Below are positions 28,333 to 38,798 of a stretch of 64,000 nucleotides of DNA, in pieces. The stretch's first letter is position 1. Each line of letters starts with the position of its first letter. Made by a program: the position numbers and the translations under genes. Source of the DNA: Magnetospirillum sp. XM-1 (lineage in GTDB: Bacteria; Pseudomonadota; Alphaproteobacteria; Rhodospirillales; Magnetospirillaceae); NCBI RefSeq assembly GCF_001511835.1, contig NZ_LN997848.1:3438001-3502000 (forward strand), in the 5' to 3' direction. A model generated the notes under the pieces. It ran no database searches and had not been told where the DNA came from. It was given only the letters and a program-made list of their open reading frames with translations.

Positions 28333-30021
28333 ATGACGTGGCTTGATGACCGGCGGATTGGAACAAAAATCGGATTGATCGTGGCGGCGGCCTTCGTCGG
28401 CATGTGCCTGATCTTCCTCGGCGCCCTTCAGGTGCTGAACGGCGAGGTGTTGGGCGGGCGCAAGGCCAAGGTCAAGGACCTGGTGGACAGCGCCGCCGGC
28501 ATCATCGCCGCCTACGAGGCCGAGGCGAAGGCCGGACGCCTGCCCGAGGCCGAGGCCAAGACGGCGGCCAAGCGCGACATCGCCGCCCTGCGCTACGGCG
28601 ACAACGACTACTTCTGGATCCACGATCTGGCGGGGCGCATGGTCATGCACCCCATCAAGCCGGAACTGGACGGCAAGGACGTCAGCGACCTGAAGGACGC
28701 CACCGACCACCCCCTGTTCGTGCGCATGAACGAGCTGGTCAAGGCCAAGGGCGCCGACTTCCATTACTACGACTGGCCCAAGCCCGGTTCGCCTAAGCCC
28801 GTGCGCAAGGTGTCCTACGTCAAACTGAACTCCAGCTGGGGATGGGTGGTCGGCACCGGCATCTACCTGGACGACGTGGACGCGGCCTTCTGGTCCACCG
28901 CGCTCTATTTCGGCGGCGGCGTCCTGGCGCTGACCGTCCTGGTCCTGGCCCTGTCCATGCTGGTGGCGCGCCGCATCACCCGCCCGTTGGTCAATCTGTC
29001 CCATGTCATGGACGGCCTGTCGAAGAAGGAATTCGACATGGAGGTCCCCGCCCTGGCCCGCAAGGACGAAGTGGGCGACATGGCCCGCACGGTGGAGATC
29101 TTCAAGGAAGGCCTGATCCGCGCCGAGCAGCTGGCGGCCGAGCAGCGCGAGGCCGAGTGGACCAAGGACAAGCGGGCCCGCGTGGTCGACAACCTGCTGA
29201 AGGAATTCAACGAGGAGGTCACCGAAGCCCTGCAGGCCATGGCGGCCACCGCCGGCGAGCTGGAATCCACCTCGCGCGTGCTGTCGGAGGCCGCCCAGGG
29301 CGCCTCGACCCAGGCGACCGCGGTGGCCTCGGCCATCGAGGAGACCGCCGTCAACATGCGCACGGCGGCCAATTCGGCGGAGCAGCTGGCTATTTCCGGC
29401 GAGGATATCAGCCAGCGCGTCGGCACCTCGGTGAGCATCGCCGGCGACGCCTCGGTCGAGGCCGGGCGCACCACCGCGCTGATCAACAGCCTGGCCGAGG
29501 CGGTGGACAAGATCGGCGCCGTGGTCGCACTGATCAACGACATCGCCGCCCAGACCAACCTCCTGGCCCTGAACGCCACCATCGAAGCGGCGCGCGCCGG
29601 CGACGCCGGCAAGGGCTTCGCCGTGGTGGCCAACGAGGTGAAGACCCTGGCCAACCAGACGGCCAGGGCCACCGACGAGATCGCCACCCAGATCTCCACC
29701 GTCCAGAAAGTCACCGGCGACGCCGTCGCCGCCATCGCCTCCATCTCAGCGGTGATCGAGCGGATCCGGGAGGCGTCGTCGGGAATCGCCGACGCCGTCC
29801 ACCAGCAGGACGAAGCCACCGGCGAGATCGCCGAGAACGTTCAGCAAGTTGCCCAGGCGACAACCGAGGTCAGTTCGAATATCGTAGGTGTCAATCAGGC
29901 CGCCGAGCAGACGGAGAAGATCGCCGACGACGTGCTCGACACGGCCAAGAACGTCGCGGGGCGCGCCAACACTCTTCGCGAACGGGTGGACACCTTCCTG
30001 ACCAGCATCCGGGCATCCTAG
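28333..30021 (+). CDS. Methyl-accepting chemotaxis protein with single Cache domain
   Basis: The 562-residue receptor has a helix at about 11-33, a periplasmic single-Cache domain ([36 protein letters not shown]), a second helix (about 194-216), HAMP, and an MCP signalling domain with tip [23 protein letters not shown] 28333 has GAGGG upstream; the frame is open from 28264. It is followed after 18 nt by a STAS gene and then an HATPase gene in one apparent operon, an unusual partnership for a chemoreceptor. Confidence 0.93.
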   Translation: MTWLDDRRIGTKIGLIVAAAFVGMCLIFLGALQVLNGEVLGGRKAKVKDLVDSAAGIIAAYEAEAKAGRLPEAEAKTAAKRDIAALRYGDNDYFWIHDLAGRMVMHPIKPELDGKDVSDLKDATDHPLFVRMNELVKAKGADFHYYDWPKPGSPKPVRKVSYVKLNSSWGWVVGTGIYLDDVDAAFWSTALYFGGGVLALTVLVLALSMLVARRITRPLVNLSHVMDGLSKKEFDMEVPALARKDEVGDMARTVEIFKEGLIRAEQLAAEQREAEWTKDKRARVVDNLLKEFNEEVTEALQAMAATAGELESTSRVLSEAAQGASTQATAVASAIEETAVNMRTAANSAEQLAISGEDISQRVGTSVSIAGDASVEAGRTTALINSLAEAVDKIGAVVALINDIAAQTNLLALNATIEAARAGDAGKGFAVVANEVKTLANQTARATDEIATQISTVQKVTGDAVAAIASISAVIERIREASSGIADAVHQQDEATGEIAENVQQVAQATTEVSSNIVGVNQAAEQTEKIADDVLDTAKNVAGRANTLRERVDTFLTSIRAS

Positions 30022-30039
30022 CAATCGAGAGAAATCGAC

Positions 30040-30345
30040 ATGCAATACGCGCTCAAGAGCAACGGCAATACGGCCCAGCTGACCATCAGCGGGACCCTGA
30101 CCTTCGCCCAGGCCCCGCTTTTTCCCAAGGTCCTGGCCGAGTTGGAAGCCGCACGGGACGTGACCAACCTGACCATCGCCCTGAACGGCCTGAACTTCAT
30201 CGATTCAACCGGCATGAGCCTGTTCGTGCATATCTACGACGCCTCGCAAAGCCGGAATCTCCACGTCGCCATCCAGGGTGCCGTCGGGCCGGTGGCGGCC
30301 GCCATGGAGCGCGCCGCCTTCAAGACTCTTTTCGAGTTCAAGTGA
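30040..30345 (+). CDS. STAS-domain anti-sigma-factor antagonist (SpoIIAA/RsbV-like)
   Basis: The 101-residue single STAS domain has the phosphorylatable serine Ser56 in the family motif FIDSTGMSLFV. Such proteins bind their kinase partner when unphosphorylated. The stop codon overlaps the GTG start of the HATPase gene by 3 nt, indicating coupled synthesis of antagonist and kinase. Upstream is an MCP gene; a PP2C phosphatase gene faces it. Confidence 0.93.
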   Translation: MQYALKSNGNTAQLTISGTLTFAQAPLFPKVLAELEAARDVTNLTIALNGLNFIDSTGMSLFVHIYDASQSRNLHVAIQGAVGPVAAAMERAAFKTLFEFK

Positions 30346-31067
30346 GCCGGGCCCACGCATCGCCGACCATTGTAAGCCGGACCGCGGGCAAGCGCGGCCT
30401 CGGGCGTTTCGGCCGTCTGGCCGCCGCCGGGCTGCTGCCGTTGCGCACCGACGAGCACGGGCATTGCCTCGTGCTGTTCGAAGGCGCCGGAGCGGCCAGT
30501 GTCGAGGATATCCTCTGCCCGCCGGCGTCGTGGGCCATCGACCTGGATTGCTCTTCCCCCGACGAGGGATTGCGGCGCCTACCCGCCCGGCTGCTGCTGC
30601 GCGCGTCCACGCTCGCCGCCGTCAACCACGATCTGGTCGGCGTGCTGATCGCCGCATTGGTCCAGCGCCTGCCGCGGGCCGAGGCCCTGGCCTTGGACCT
30701 GCGCCTCGCCCTGCAGGAAGCGGTGGGCAACGCCGTCATGCACGGCAATCTCTGTCTCGACGGGCGCCTGCGGAGCAGCCGCGAAGGGCTCAGCCTCTTC
30801 ACCCAGACCATGCAGCGCCGCCTGGAGGACCCCCGCTTCGCCCACCGGCCGGTGACCATCGCCGCCGATTGGAACCACACCCATCTGGTGATAAGGGTCG
30901 AGGATCGCGGCCGGGGCTTCCAGCCGCCCGCCGTGTCGCTTCCCGTCATGCCGAAAGCCTGCAGCGGACGCGGCATCGGCCAGATCCGCGCCCTGTGCCA
31001 GCGGGTCTCCTTCACCCGCAACGGCCGGCGCATTTCCATGCGCTTTTGCCTGCCGTCCGAGACCTAG
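30342..31067 (+). CDS. HATPase-type serine kinase / anti-sigma factor (RsbW-like)
   Basis: The 241-residue protein starts at GTG 30342, overlapping the STAS stop. The GHKL ATPase signature is visible: N box LALQEAVGNAVMHGNL near 125-140, G1 VEDRGRGF near 186 and a G2-like SGRGIGQIRALC near 210. There is no phospho-acceptor His box. The N-terminal ~100 residues are unassigned, making it longer than RsbW (about 160 residues). It should phosphorylate the STAS partner; whether it sequesters a sigma factor or another target is unknown. Confidence 0.85.
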   Translation: MSRAHASPTIVSRTAGKRGLGRFGRLAAAGLLPLRTDEHGHCLVLFEGAGAASVEDILCPPASWAIDLDCSSPDEGLRRLPARLLLRASTLAAVNHDLVGVLIAALVQRLPRAEALALDLRLALQEAVGNAVMHGNLCLDGRLRSSREGLSLFTQTMQRRLEDPRFAHRPVTIAADWNHTHLVIRVEDRGRGFQPPAVSLPVMPKACSGRGIGQIRALCQRVSFTRNGRRISMRFCLPSET

Positions 31068-31069
31068 GG

Positions 31070-32242
31070 TCAGCCGACCAACTGAACCCAGGTGACGTCG
31101 TCGGCGAACTCGCCCGGTGAGCGGGCGGCGAAGCCGGCCATCACCCCCGCCACCATTTCGCCGGGATCGGGGCTTAGTACGTCGCGCACCAGATCCACCA
31201 CCCAGTGCTCGCCCAGCGGCTTGCCGGAGACGTCGGAGGCGTCGATCAGGGCGTCGCTGTACAACGACAGCTGACTGCCGGGCGGAAACGGCAGCACCTC
31301 GGTCTGGTAGCGGGCCGTCTGGCTGATCCCCAAGGGCAAGCCGACGCCGCCCACCAGGCGCGGCTCCCCACCCGGCTCCACCAGGATGGGGGCCGGCCCG
31401 CCGCAATTGACCAGGGACAGCGTGCGGGCGGCGCAATCGACCACCGCCAGGGTCATGGTGGCGAACTGGCCGCGCGGCAGCAATTGCTTCAGGGCGAGGT
31501 TGATCTTTTCCAGCGCGGCTCCGGGGTCGCCCATCTGGGCTTCCAGGTCCTGCAGCAGCAGGTGCAGGCGGAAGGTGTTGATGGACGCCGCCACGCCGTG
31601 GCCGGAAAAGTCCACGGTATAGAGCGCCAGGCGATGGTCGTCCACCGGCGCCAGCCCCCACAGGTCGCCTCCCAGTTCGGAAGACGGGCTGAACGCCGCA
31701 TCGATGGCCAGGCCATAGCGCCGGCGCATGTCCCGCATCTGCTCGGAACCGGGCAGCAGGGCGTTCTGCATGCCGCGCGCCATGCGCAAATCCACCGCCA
31801 GCCGGTCGCGATAGCGGCGCAGATCGGCCAGGGCAAGGTGGCTGCGCAGGTGAACCTCGACGCGGGCCACCAGTTCCCGGCGGTCGATGGGCTTGGCGAT
31901 ATAGTCGTTGGCGCCGGCGGCGAACAGGGCGTTGCGGGTTGTCTGGTCGACCACCGCCGACAGCACCAGCACCGGCAGGGCGCGGCGGCGCGGGTCGGCC
32001 CGCAGCGCCGCCAGGAATTCCTCGCCGTTCATCACCGGCATCATCAGGTCGAGCAGAACGATGTCCGGCTCGAAGGTTTCGACCTTGTCCAGACCTTCGC
32101 GGCCGTTGCGGGCGCACTCCACATTCAGGAGCCCCATGCTTTCCAGCACGGCGCAGGCGAAGACCCGATTCATCTCGTTGTCCTCGACAACCAGAACCCG
32201 GGCCCCGGTCAGGTCGATGCTCCCCTCGTCCAGCCTGTCCAC
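31070..32242 (-). CDS. Response regulator with PP2C (SpoIIE/RsbU-type) phosphatase output
   Basis: The 390-residue protein has an N-terminal receiver (about 14-135: VVEDNEMNR, phospho-acceptor Asp65 in LLDLMMPVMNG, Lys in IAKPIDRREL), a short coiled linker (about 145-165) and a PP2C phosphatase domain (LGGDLWG, VDFSGHGVAAS, C-terminal ADDVTWV). I set the start at GTG 32242, with AGGGAGG 6 nt upstream, because the earlier frame up to 32389 is not receiver-like. It converges on the STAS/kinase operon with 2 nt between stop codons, and is the likely STAS phosphatase, switched by receiver phosphorylation. Confidence 0.9.
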   Translation of the reverse strand: MDRLDEGSIDLTGARVLVVEDNEMNRVFACAVLESMGLLNVECARNGREGLDKVETFEPDIVLLDLMMPVMNGEEFLAALRADPRRRALPVLVLSAVVDQTTRNALFAAGANDYIAKPIDRRELVARVEVHLRSHLALADLRRYRDRLAVDLRMARGMQNALLPGSEQMRDMRRRYGLAIDAAFSPSSELGGDLWGLAPVDDHRLALYTVDFSGHGVAASINTFRLHLLLQDLEAQMGDPGAALEKINLALKQLLPRGQFATMTLAVVDCAARTLSLVNCGGPAPILVEPGGEPRLVGGVGLPLGISQTARYQTEVLPFPPGSQLSLYSDALIDASDVSGKPLGEHWVVDLVRDVLSPDPGEMVAGVMAGFAARSPGEFADDVTWVQLVG

Positions 32243-32358
32243 GTCATCCTCCCTGCCGCCAGGATAGCCATGCCGGGGAAAATCACCAAGGCCGGGATGT
32301 GGAAGGGCGTCAATTTCCCAAGGGGGATCAACAAGGGCTTGACCTGATCGCCGCCAAC

Positions 32359-32375
32359 TTGGCAAGGTTGTTGCG
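32359..32375 (+). promoter_or_regulatory. Candidate sigma-54 (RpoN) promoter for the downstream chemoreceptor
   Basis: TTGGCAAGGTTGTTGCG matches the -24/-12 consensus (TTGGCAC-N4-TTGC), with the invariant GG and GC separated by exactly 10 nt. It points toward the MCP at 32492 and leaves a leader of about 105 nt. Confidence 0.55.
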
Positions 32376-32491
32376 CCAGGACGCGGCAAAACAAAATAAT
32401 TATGCGTTCGTATAGGGAAGCCAGCAGTAATTCGGTAGGGCCGGAACCATTGTGGGTCCGGTAATCGCCATTACCTGTCTGGGAGATTCCC

Positions 32492-34171
32492 GTGCTCGCC
32501 CGCATTGCCGACGCCCGCATCACCGTCAAATTCTTTATCGCCCCTCTCCTTTTGGTTGCCTGCATCGCCGTGCTGGGCATCGTGTTCAATGTGGCCATGA
32601 GCCGGCAGGAACACTCCATGGAGGGCATGGTCACCGTCTCCTTCGCCAACAGCCGCACCGCGGCGGAGTTGGACGGCATGGCGGCCACCATCGAGTCCAA
32701 CATCTACCGCCTGCTAGGCTGGCAGGCCGCCAAGGAAGACAAGGAGCGCATCAAGGGCCTGGACACCCAGGTGCGCGCCGACCTGAAGGCCCTGGGCGAG
32801 AAGTCCAAGATTCTGCTGGATTCCATGAAATCCGATCCGGCGGCCGCCAAGCAGGTCAAGGACTACATCCTGGCCGCCGGCGACGTGCTGGACATGTATG
32901 CCAGCGACCATATGACGGCGCTGTCCATGATGGGCGCCACCGAGCTGGAATACGACGGCATCCGGACCAAGCTGCGGGAGCTGGTCGACAACGCCGCCGC
33001 CAAGGCGGCCGACGATTACCGCGACGCCACCGCCGCCGCCCACTCCACCAAGGCCCAGTACTTCCTGGTGCTGGCGGTGTTCCTGGGAGTGGGCGTGGTG
33101 GTGACGCTGGGCATGGCGCGGCTCACCGCCCGGCCGGTGACCCAGCTGACCGGCGTGATGGGACGCCTGGCCGAGGGCAGCACCGACGTGGAGATTCCCT
33201 CCCAGGACAACCGCGACGAGGTGGGCGAAATGGCCCGCGCCGTGGCGGTGTTCCGCGATTCCATGAAGCGGGCCGCCGAACTGGAGGCCCAGCAGCGCCG
33301 CCAGCGCGACCAGCAGGCCGAGTTGCTGGCCAAGCGCGACACCATGATCGCCGGCTTCAACGAAGCCATGGAAAACATCATGGCGACGGTCAGTTCGTCC
33401 ATCGACCGGGTCCACAATCTATCCAACGCGCTCCAGGCCAACGCCGAGCAGACCAGCTCGCAGGGCTCGGCGGTGGCCAACGCCGCCGAGCACTCGGCCG
33501 CCAACGTGGCCACCGTGGCCAGCGCCGCCGAGCAATTGGGATCGTCGGTGCAGGAAATCAGCCGCCAGGTTACCGAAACCGCCTCCATCACCACGGAAGC
33601 GGTCAGCGGCATCCATACCGCCAACGGCACCATGGACGGCCTGGCCGAGGCGGCGCGGCGCATCGGCGAGGTGGTGCAGCTGATCAACGACATCGCCGGC
33701 CAGACCAACCTGCTGGCGCTGAACGCCACCATCGAGGCGGCCCGTGCCGGCGAAGCGGGCAAAGGCTTCGCCGTGGTGGCCAGCGAGGTCAAGACCCTGG
33801 CCAACCAGACGGCGCGCGCCACCGACGAGATCGCCCAGCAGATCGCCGGCATCCAGTCCATTTCCAAGGAGGCGGTGGACACCATCCGCAGCGTCGGGCT
33901 GACCATCGACCGCGTCAATCAGGTGGTGTCGTCCATCGCGGCGGCGGTGGAAGAGCAAAGCGCCGCCACCGACGAAATCGTCCGCTCGGTGCAGGAAGCG
34001 GCCTCGGGCAACGCCGAGATCACGCGCAACATCGCCGACGTGTCCAAGGCCGCCATCGCCACCGGCGAGATGGCGTCTGGCATGTTCAAGGCCGCCGACG
34101 AACTGGTGGAGGAAGCCGGTCACCTGCGTTCCGAGGTGGGCGGGTTCCTCGCCAACATGCGCCAGGGCTAG
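32492..34171 (+). CDS. Methyl-accepting chemotaxis protein with four-helix-bundle sensor
   Basis: The 559-residue receptor has a helix at about 12-35, a helical periplasmic domain of about 150 residues (4HB_MCP-like, no Cache motif), a second helix near 188-208, HAMP, and an MCP signalling domain with tip [20 protein letters not shown]. The start is GTG 32492, preceded by GGGAG; the frame is open from 32452. The sigma-54 candidate upstream suggests control together with flagellar or nitrogen genes. A strong bidirectional terminator follows. Confidence 0.92.
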   Translation: MLARIADARITVKFFIAPLLLVACIAVLGIVFNVAMSRQEHSMEGMVTVSFANSRTAAELDGMAATIESNIYRLLGWQAAKEDKERIKGLDTQVRADLKALGEKSKILLDSMKSDPAAAKQVKDYILAAGDVLDMYASDHMTALSMMGATELEYDGIRTKLRELVDNAAAKAADDYRDATAAAHSTKAQYFLVLAVFLGVGVVVTLGMARLTARPVTQLTGVMGRLAEGSTDVEIPSQDNRDEVGEMARAVAVFRDSMKRAAELEAQQRRQRDQQAELLAKRDTMIAGFNEAMENIMATVSSSIDRVHNLSNALQANAEQTSSQGSAVANAAEHSAANVATVASAAEQLGSSVQEISRQVTETASITTEAVSGIHTANGTMDGLAEAARRIGEVVQLINDIAGQTNLLALNATIEAARAGEAGKGFAVVASEVKTLANQTARATDEIAQQIAGIQSISKEAVDTIRSVGLTIDRVNQVVSSIAAAVEEQSAATDEIVRSVQEAASGNAEITRNIADVSKAAIATGEMASGMFKAADELVEEAGHLRSEVGGFLANMRQG

Positions 34172-34177
34172 GCCAAT

Positions 34178-34218
34178 AAAAAAGGCCGGACGCGGCGTCT
34201 CCCACCGCGTCCGGCCCC
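34178..34218. terminator. Bidirectional terminator between MCP and fbp
   Basis: A perfect 12-bp stem GGCCGGACGCGG/CCGCGTCCGGCC with a 9-nt loop is flanked by AAAAAA on the left, giving a T6 run for the leftward fbp transcript, and CCTTGTT on the right for the MCP transcript. Confidence 0.88.
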
Positions 34219-34232
34219 TTGTTCAGCCGAGA

Positions 34233-35249
<1,017 letters not shown>

Positions 35250-35405
35250 GTCTACCCTCTCTCTCGCTGGGCGGGGTTTCCCCGTCATTGGATGGCGGAA
35301 TGACTTAAGCCCATGGCCACAAAAATGCAATGCGAAGGTGGGGGCTTCACCCCTTCTCCCGGGTAGGATACGATCCCTTCCCCATTATCCAGGAGCACTC
35401 CGTCC

Positions 35406-35879
35406 ATGGCCGACCCGCTGTCTCCCGCCGACCAGACCCGCATCCGCGACCTGGTGACCGTCTTCGCGCGCATCGGCGAGGAGCGCATGAAGGATCTGGG
35501 CCTCTACAATCCCGAGCTTCAGGTCGAAGCGGTGGGCTTCCGCCGCTGGCAGGGCTGGCTGGCCGGCATCCTGGTGACGCCGTGGTTCATGAACTTCATG
35601 CTGCTGCCCGGCCCCGACACCGAGAACCTTGCGGGCGTCGAGCCCGGCTCGCGCCGACGCATCGAACTGCCCAAGGGCGAGGTGGTGTTCGTGGTCGGCG
35701 AGGTCGAGGAGGTGGGCCCCTACCTGTCGCATTCCATCCACTCGCCCATGGGCCAGTTCCCCGACCACGCCAGCGCCTCGACCACCGCCTGGGCCGCCGT
35801 CGGTCCCTGGTTCCAGGAGCCGGGCGAAGAACAGCAGGCGGGCTGCGGCTTCGGCTGGGGCGTCAACAAGGGGCCATGA
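35406..35879 (+). CDS. hybE: HybE-family [NiFe]-hydrogenase assembly chaperone-like protein
   Basis: The 157-residue protein matches HybE/HupJ-type factors: NPELQVEAVGFRRWQGW, ILVTPWFMNFMLLPG and LPKGEVVFVVGEVEEVGPY are the family's conserved blocks. HybE-like proteins help assemble or proofread exported [NiFe]-hydrogenase subunits. The rubredoxin-like C-terminus found in some HupJ proteins is absent. No hydrogenase structural gene is within the window; the next gene overlaps its stop (ATGA). Confidence 0.8.
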   Translation: MADPLSPADQTRIRDLVTVFARIGEERMKDLGLYNPELQVEAVGFRRWQGWLAGILVTPWFMNFMLLPGPDTENLAGVEPGSRRRIELPKGEVVFVVGEVEEVGPYLSHSIHSPMGQFPDHASASTTAWAAVGPWFQEPGEEQQAGCGFGWGVNKGP

Positions 35880-36733
35880 GGAGGCTCGCCGCCACCCTCC
35901 TGCTTGCAGCCATTGCGCCGGCCGCCGGTGCGGAGGAATGGCGGCCCTGCCCCCAATGCCCACCCATGGTCCGCATTCCCGCTGGACAGTCGGTGATGGG
36001 CGACGACAAGGCGAAGTTCGCCAACGAGAAGCCGGCGGTGAAGGTGACCATTCCCCGCCCCTTCGCCCTGTCGGCCTCCGAAATCACCTTCGACGAGTGG
36101 CAGGCCTGCGTCGACGCCAATTCCTGCAAGGGCGGCCAGGACGACCATACCTGGGGCAAGGGACGGCGGCCGGTGATCAACATGACCTGGGACGAGGCCC
36201 GCGCCTATGCCGCCTGGGTCGGGCGGGAAAGCGGGCTCGTCTGCCGCCTGCCCAGCGAGGCGGAATGGGAACACGCCGCCCGGTCGGGCGCCGCCACCGG
36301 CTATTGGTGGGGCGAGGATGCGGGCAAGGGACGGCTCAACTGCCGCGACTGCCTGGGCAAGGAGCCCCCCTATGGCTCCCAGCCGGTGCGAAGCTTCCCG
36401 CCCAGCCCCTGGGGCCTCTACGAGATGCACGGCAATGTCTGGGAATGGACCAGCGATTGCTGGACCCCCGACCACTCCAAGCCCCCCAGCGCCGATCCCG
36501 CCTGCCGCGACAAGGTGGTCAAGGGCGGCTCGTGGTACTACTTCTCCGCCATGTCGCGGGCCTCGGCCAGGGCCAAGAACGACGCCATGGTGTGGAGCTA
36601 CAATATCGGCGTGCGGGTGCTGTGCGAGTTGCCGGAGGGTTTCAGGCCTGCGGGCGGGACGCCCGCGCTCCAACCTGATCTCGGAGCGCGGGCGTCCCGC
36701 CCGCACATCACCCCTTCCCGTCCCGCTCCTTGA
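35876..36733 (+). CDS. Secreted FGE-sulfatase-domain (SUMF1-like) protein
   Basis: The 285-residue protein has a signal peptide (about 1-20, ending AGAEEW) and a formylglycine-generating-enzyme-like domain: MVRIPAGQSVMGDD, EITFDEWQACVDA, INMTWDEARAYAAWVG, RLPSEAEWEHAAR, MHGNVWEWTSDCW, KGGSWYYFS. The copper-binding cysteine pair of true FGE is not evident near GGSW, so it is probably a non-catalytic or differently acting relative. The last ~30 residues are encoded by a palindromic repeat (36650-36704), so the natural C-terminus probably lay near residue 258. It overlaps hybE by 4 nt, and its 3' end overlaps the converging ferredoxin gene. Confidence 0.85.
   Translation: MRRLAATLLLAAIAPAAGAEEWRPCPQCPPMVRIPAGQSVMGDDKAKFANEKPAVKVTIPRPFALSASEITFDEWQACVDANSCKGGQDDHTWGKGRRPVINMTWDEARAYAAWVGRESGLVCRLPSEAEWEHAARSGAATGYWWGEDAGKGRLNCRDCLGKEPPYGSQPVRSFPPSPWGLYEMHGNVWEWTSDCWTPDHSKPPSADPACRDKVVKGGSWYYFSAMSRASARAKNDAMVWSYNIGVRVLCELPEGFRPAGGTPALQPDLGARASRPHITPSRPAP
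36650..36704. repeat. Dispersed palindromic repeat, family C, copy 1
   Basis: Two perfect 22-nt inverted arms (36650-36671 and 36683-36704; GCGGGCGGGACGCCC at the left) flank an 11-nt spacer. The same arms occur at 47277-47354 with a different 34-nt spacer. This copy is translated as part of the FGE-like protein and abuts the stop of the ferredoxin gene. Confidence 0.88.
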
Positions 36734-38717
36734 GATAGTCCTCGGTGGTCCGGGTCACCGGCGCCGCCGCCCCGGCCATGGGGCGCGCGCCTTCCTCCAA
36801 CTCGTACTGGGCGACGACGCGGCAATCCTCGCACATCTTGATGAGGTCCAGCTTGCCGGTGCCCTTGAACATGGCGTGACCGCTCATGCGCTCGGTCATG
36901 CGCTCGATCACCGATTTCGAGGCGAAGGGCTTGCCGCAGCGGATACACTGGTAGGGCTCCTCCTCCTTCAGCACCGTGCGCACCTTGGCCTCGGGGCCGA
37001 AAGCCAGACGCGGCACCAGGGTCACCGCCTTTTCCGGACAGGTGACGCGGCACAGGCCGCACTGGACGCAATTGGCTTCCAGGATGCCCAGCGACGGCTT
37101 GTCGGGATGGCCCGACAGCGCCTTGGCCGGGCACGCCGAGATGCAGGCCATGCACAGCGTGCACTTGGCCTCGTCCACGAGGATGGTGCCGAAGGGATCG
37201 CCGGTCTCCAGCGCCAGCACGTCGACCGGAGCGGGGGCGTGACGGTGCAGATGGGTGAGCGCCAGCCCCAGGGTCTGGCGCTTGCCGCCGAGCACCAGGA
37301 ACTCGGCCGCCGGGTCCACCGCCTTGGGCGCCTTGGACGGCAGCAGGGCGGCGATGGCGGAAGGATCGGATTCCACCTCGAGGCGGGCGCGGGCCTGCCA
37401 GCCCAGCCCCTCGGCGACCCGGTTGGCGAGGCTGATCGCGGCGCGCGCCCCGTCGAGATCGTCGCGCCGCGCCGGGTCGGCCAGCAGCAGAACCTCGCCC
37501 GCCCCCTTGGCCAGGGCGGCGAGCAGGGTATCGGCGCCCTGGGCGGCGACGGCCGCCACCTGCACCGGCATCACGTCAGCGGGCAGGCCGTCGCCGAAGC
37601 GGGACAGCGCCGCCAAAGCCTCGCCCCCGACTTCGTCATGGATCAGCAGGACGGGCGAACCGCCGCCAGCGGCCCGATGGGTCTCCAGCAGCACGCCGAG
37701 GCGCTTGAACAGGCCGTTGCCGGCGGGAACGTCGAAGCGGATGGCCCCGGTGGGGCAAACCGCGGCGCACGAGCCGTGCCCGCCGCACACATGGGCGTCC
37801 ACCGAGGCCGCATCGCCCAAGGGCGACAGCGCCCCCGACGGGCAGATGTCGAGACAGCGGGTGCAGGCCACCTGTCCGTTGCGCGAATGGGCGCACAAGG
37901 CGGAATCCACCTTGATCCAGCGCGGCTTCTCGAATTCACCGACCAATCCGCCGATCTCGGCCAGCGCCCGCTCCAGGGCCAGCTTGTCGCGGGGATCGAC
38001 CCGCAGCCAGCCGTCGCGGGGCCCCAGCAAAGCGGGCTGATTGGTCAGGTCCAGCACGATATCGGCGGCCAGGTCGCGGCTGCCCACCGCAATCTCGAAG
38101 GACAGCGCGCCACGCGCCGACGGCGAAGCCCCGGCCAGATCGGCGACGCCGACCTTGAAGGCGCCGAGATGGCCCGAGGCGCCGAGCGGCTTGCCCCGGA
38201 ACAGGCCGAGGGAACGCACCATGGGGGGAATCAACTCGGCCTCGTGTCCGGGCAGCAGCACGCAGGTGACGGCGCGGTCGGCCCCCAGGCGCTTGGCGGC
38301 GTCGAGAACCTCCTGGCCTTGACCCAGGATCAGCACGGAGCCCTCGCTGGTAAGCGTCACGCTGGGGGTGGGCTCCGATTCCTCGGCCGCATCCTTGATC
38401 AGGGCGGCGATCTTGGGCGTGGCACGCGCCGCCTCGGCCGACCAGCCGGCGCGGTCGCGGATATCGACGCAGGTCGGCTCGGGTGCCTCGGCCAGACGGG
38501 CCAGTTCGGCGAACAGCGGCGCCTCCTGGCCGCAACACACCAGCAGGTCCTCGCCCGCGGCGGCGGCCTTGCGGAAGGCATCGGCCTGGGACCGGCAAAG
38601 CTGGAAATACACCTGATCCGGCGGCTCGGTCCCCAAGGCCTTGGCCAGGGCCTTGACGTCCAGGGGCATCGTCGCCTCGCACGAACACACCATCACCCGC
38701 TTGCCACCGACCTTCAT
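36708..38717 (-). CDS. Multi-cluster 4Fe-4S ferredoxin-type protein linked to formate dehydrogenase
   Basis: The 669-residue protein has no signal peptide or membrane helix. An N-terminal VMVCSCEA segment is followed by ferredoxin motifs: CTRCLDICPSG with CGGHGSCAAVCPTG mid-protein, and CTLCMACISACPAK with CVQCGLCRVTCPEK toward the C-terminus, i.e. about four 4Fe-4S clusters. Two later CxxC pairs (CIRC, CEDC) could bind another metal. It is divergent from fdhD by 81 nt and belongs to the formate dehydrogenase region by context. A cytoplasmic electron-transfer or maturation role is likely; the precise function is unknown. Confidence 0.82.
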   Translation of the reverse strand: MKVGGKRVMVCSCEATMPLDVKALAKALGTEPPDQVYFQLCRSQADAFRKAAAAGEDLLVCCGQEAPLFAELARLAEAPEPTCVDIRDRAGWSAEAARATPKIAALIKDAAEESEPTPSVTLTSEGSVLILGQGQEVLDAAKRLGADRAVTCVLLPGHEAELIPPMVRSLGLFRGKPLGASGHLGAFKVGVADLAGASPSARGALSFEIAVGSRDLAADIVLDLTNQPALLGPRDGWLRVDPRDKLALERALAEIGGLVGEFEKPRWIKVDSALCAHSRNGQVACTRCLDICPSGALSPLGDAASVDAHVCGGHGSCAAVCPTGAIRFDVPAGNGLFKRLGVLLETHRAAGGGSPVLLIHDEVGGEALAALSRFGDGLPADVMPVQVAAVAAQGADTLLAALAKGAGEVLLLADPARRDDLDGARAAISLANRVAEGLGWQARARLEVESDPSAIAALLPSKAPKAVDPAAEFLVLGGKRQTLGLALTHLHRHAPAPVDVLALETGDPFGTILVDEAKCTLCMACISACPAKALSGHPDKPSLGILEANCVQCGLCRVTCPEKAVTLVPRLAFGPEAKVRTVLKEEEPYQCIRCGKPFASKSVIERMTERMSGHAMFKGTGKLDLIKMCEDCRVVAQYELEEGARPMAGAAAPVTRTTEDYLKERDGKG

Positions 38718-38798
38718 GCGCCTCGTCCCTTATTTCGTTGCCTCGGCCCATTGTAGGTCGGGCCGGGGCCGCATACTGTAAAGACCAGGAGGCCAAGA

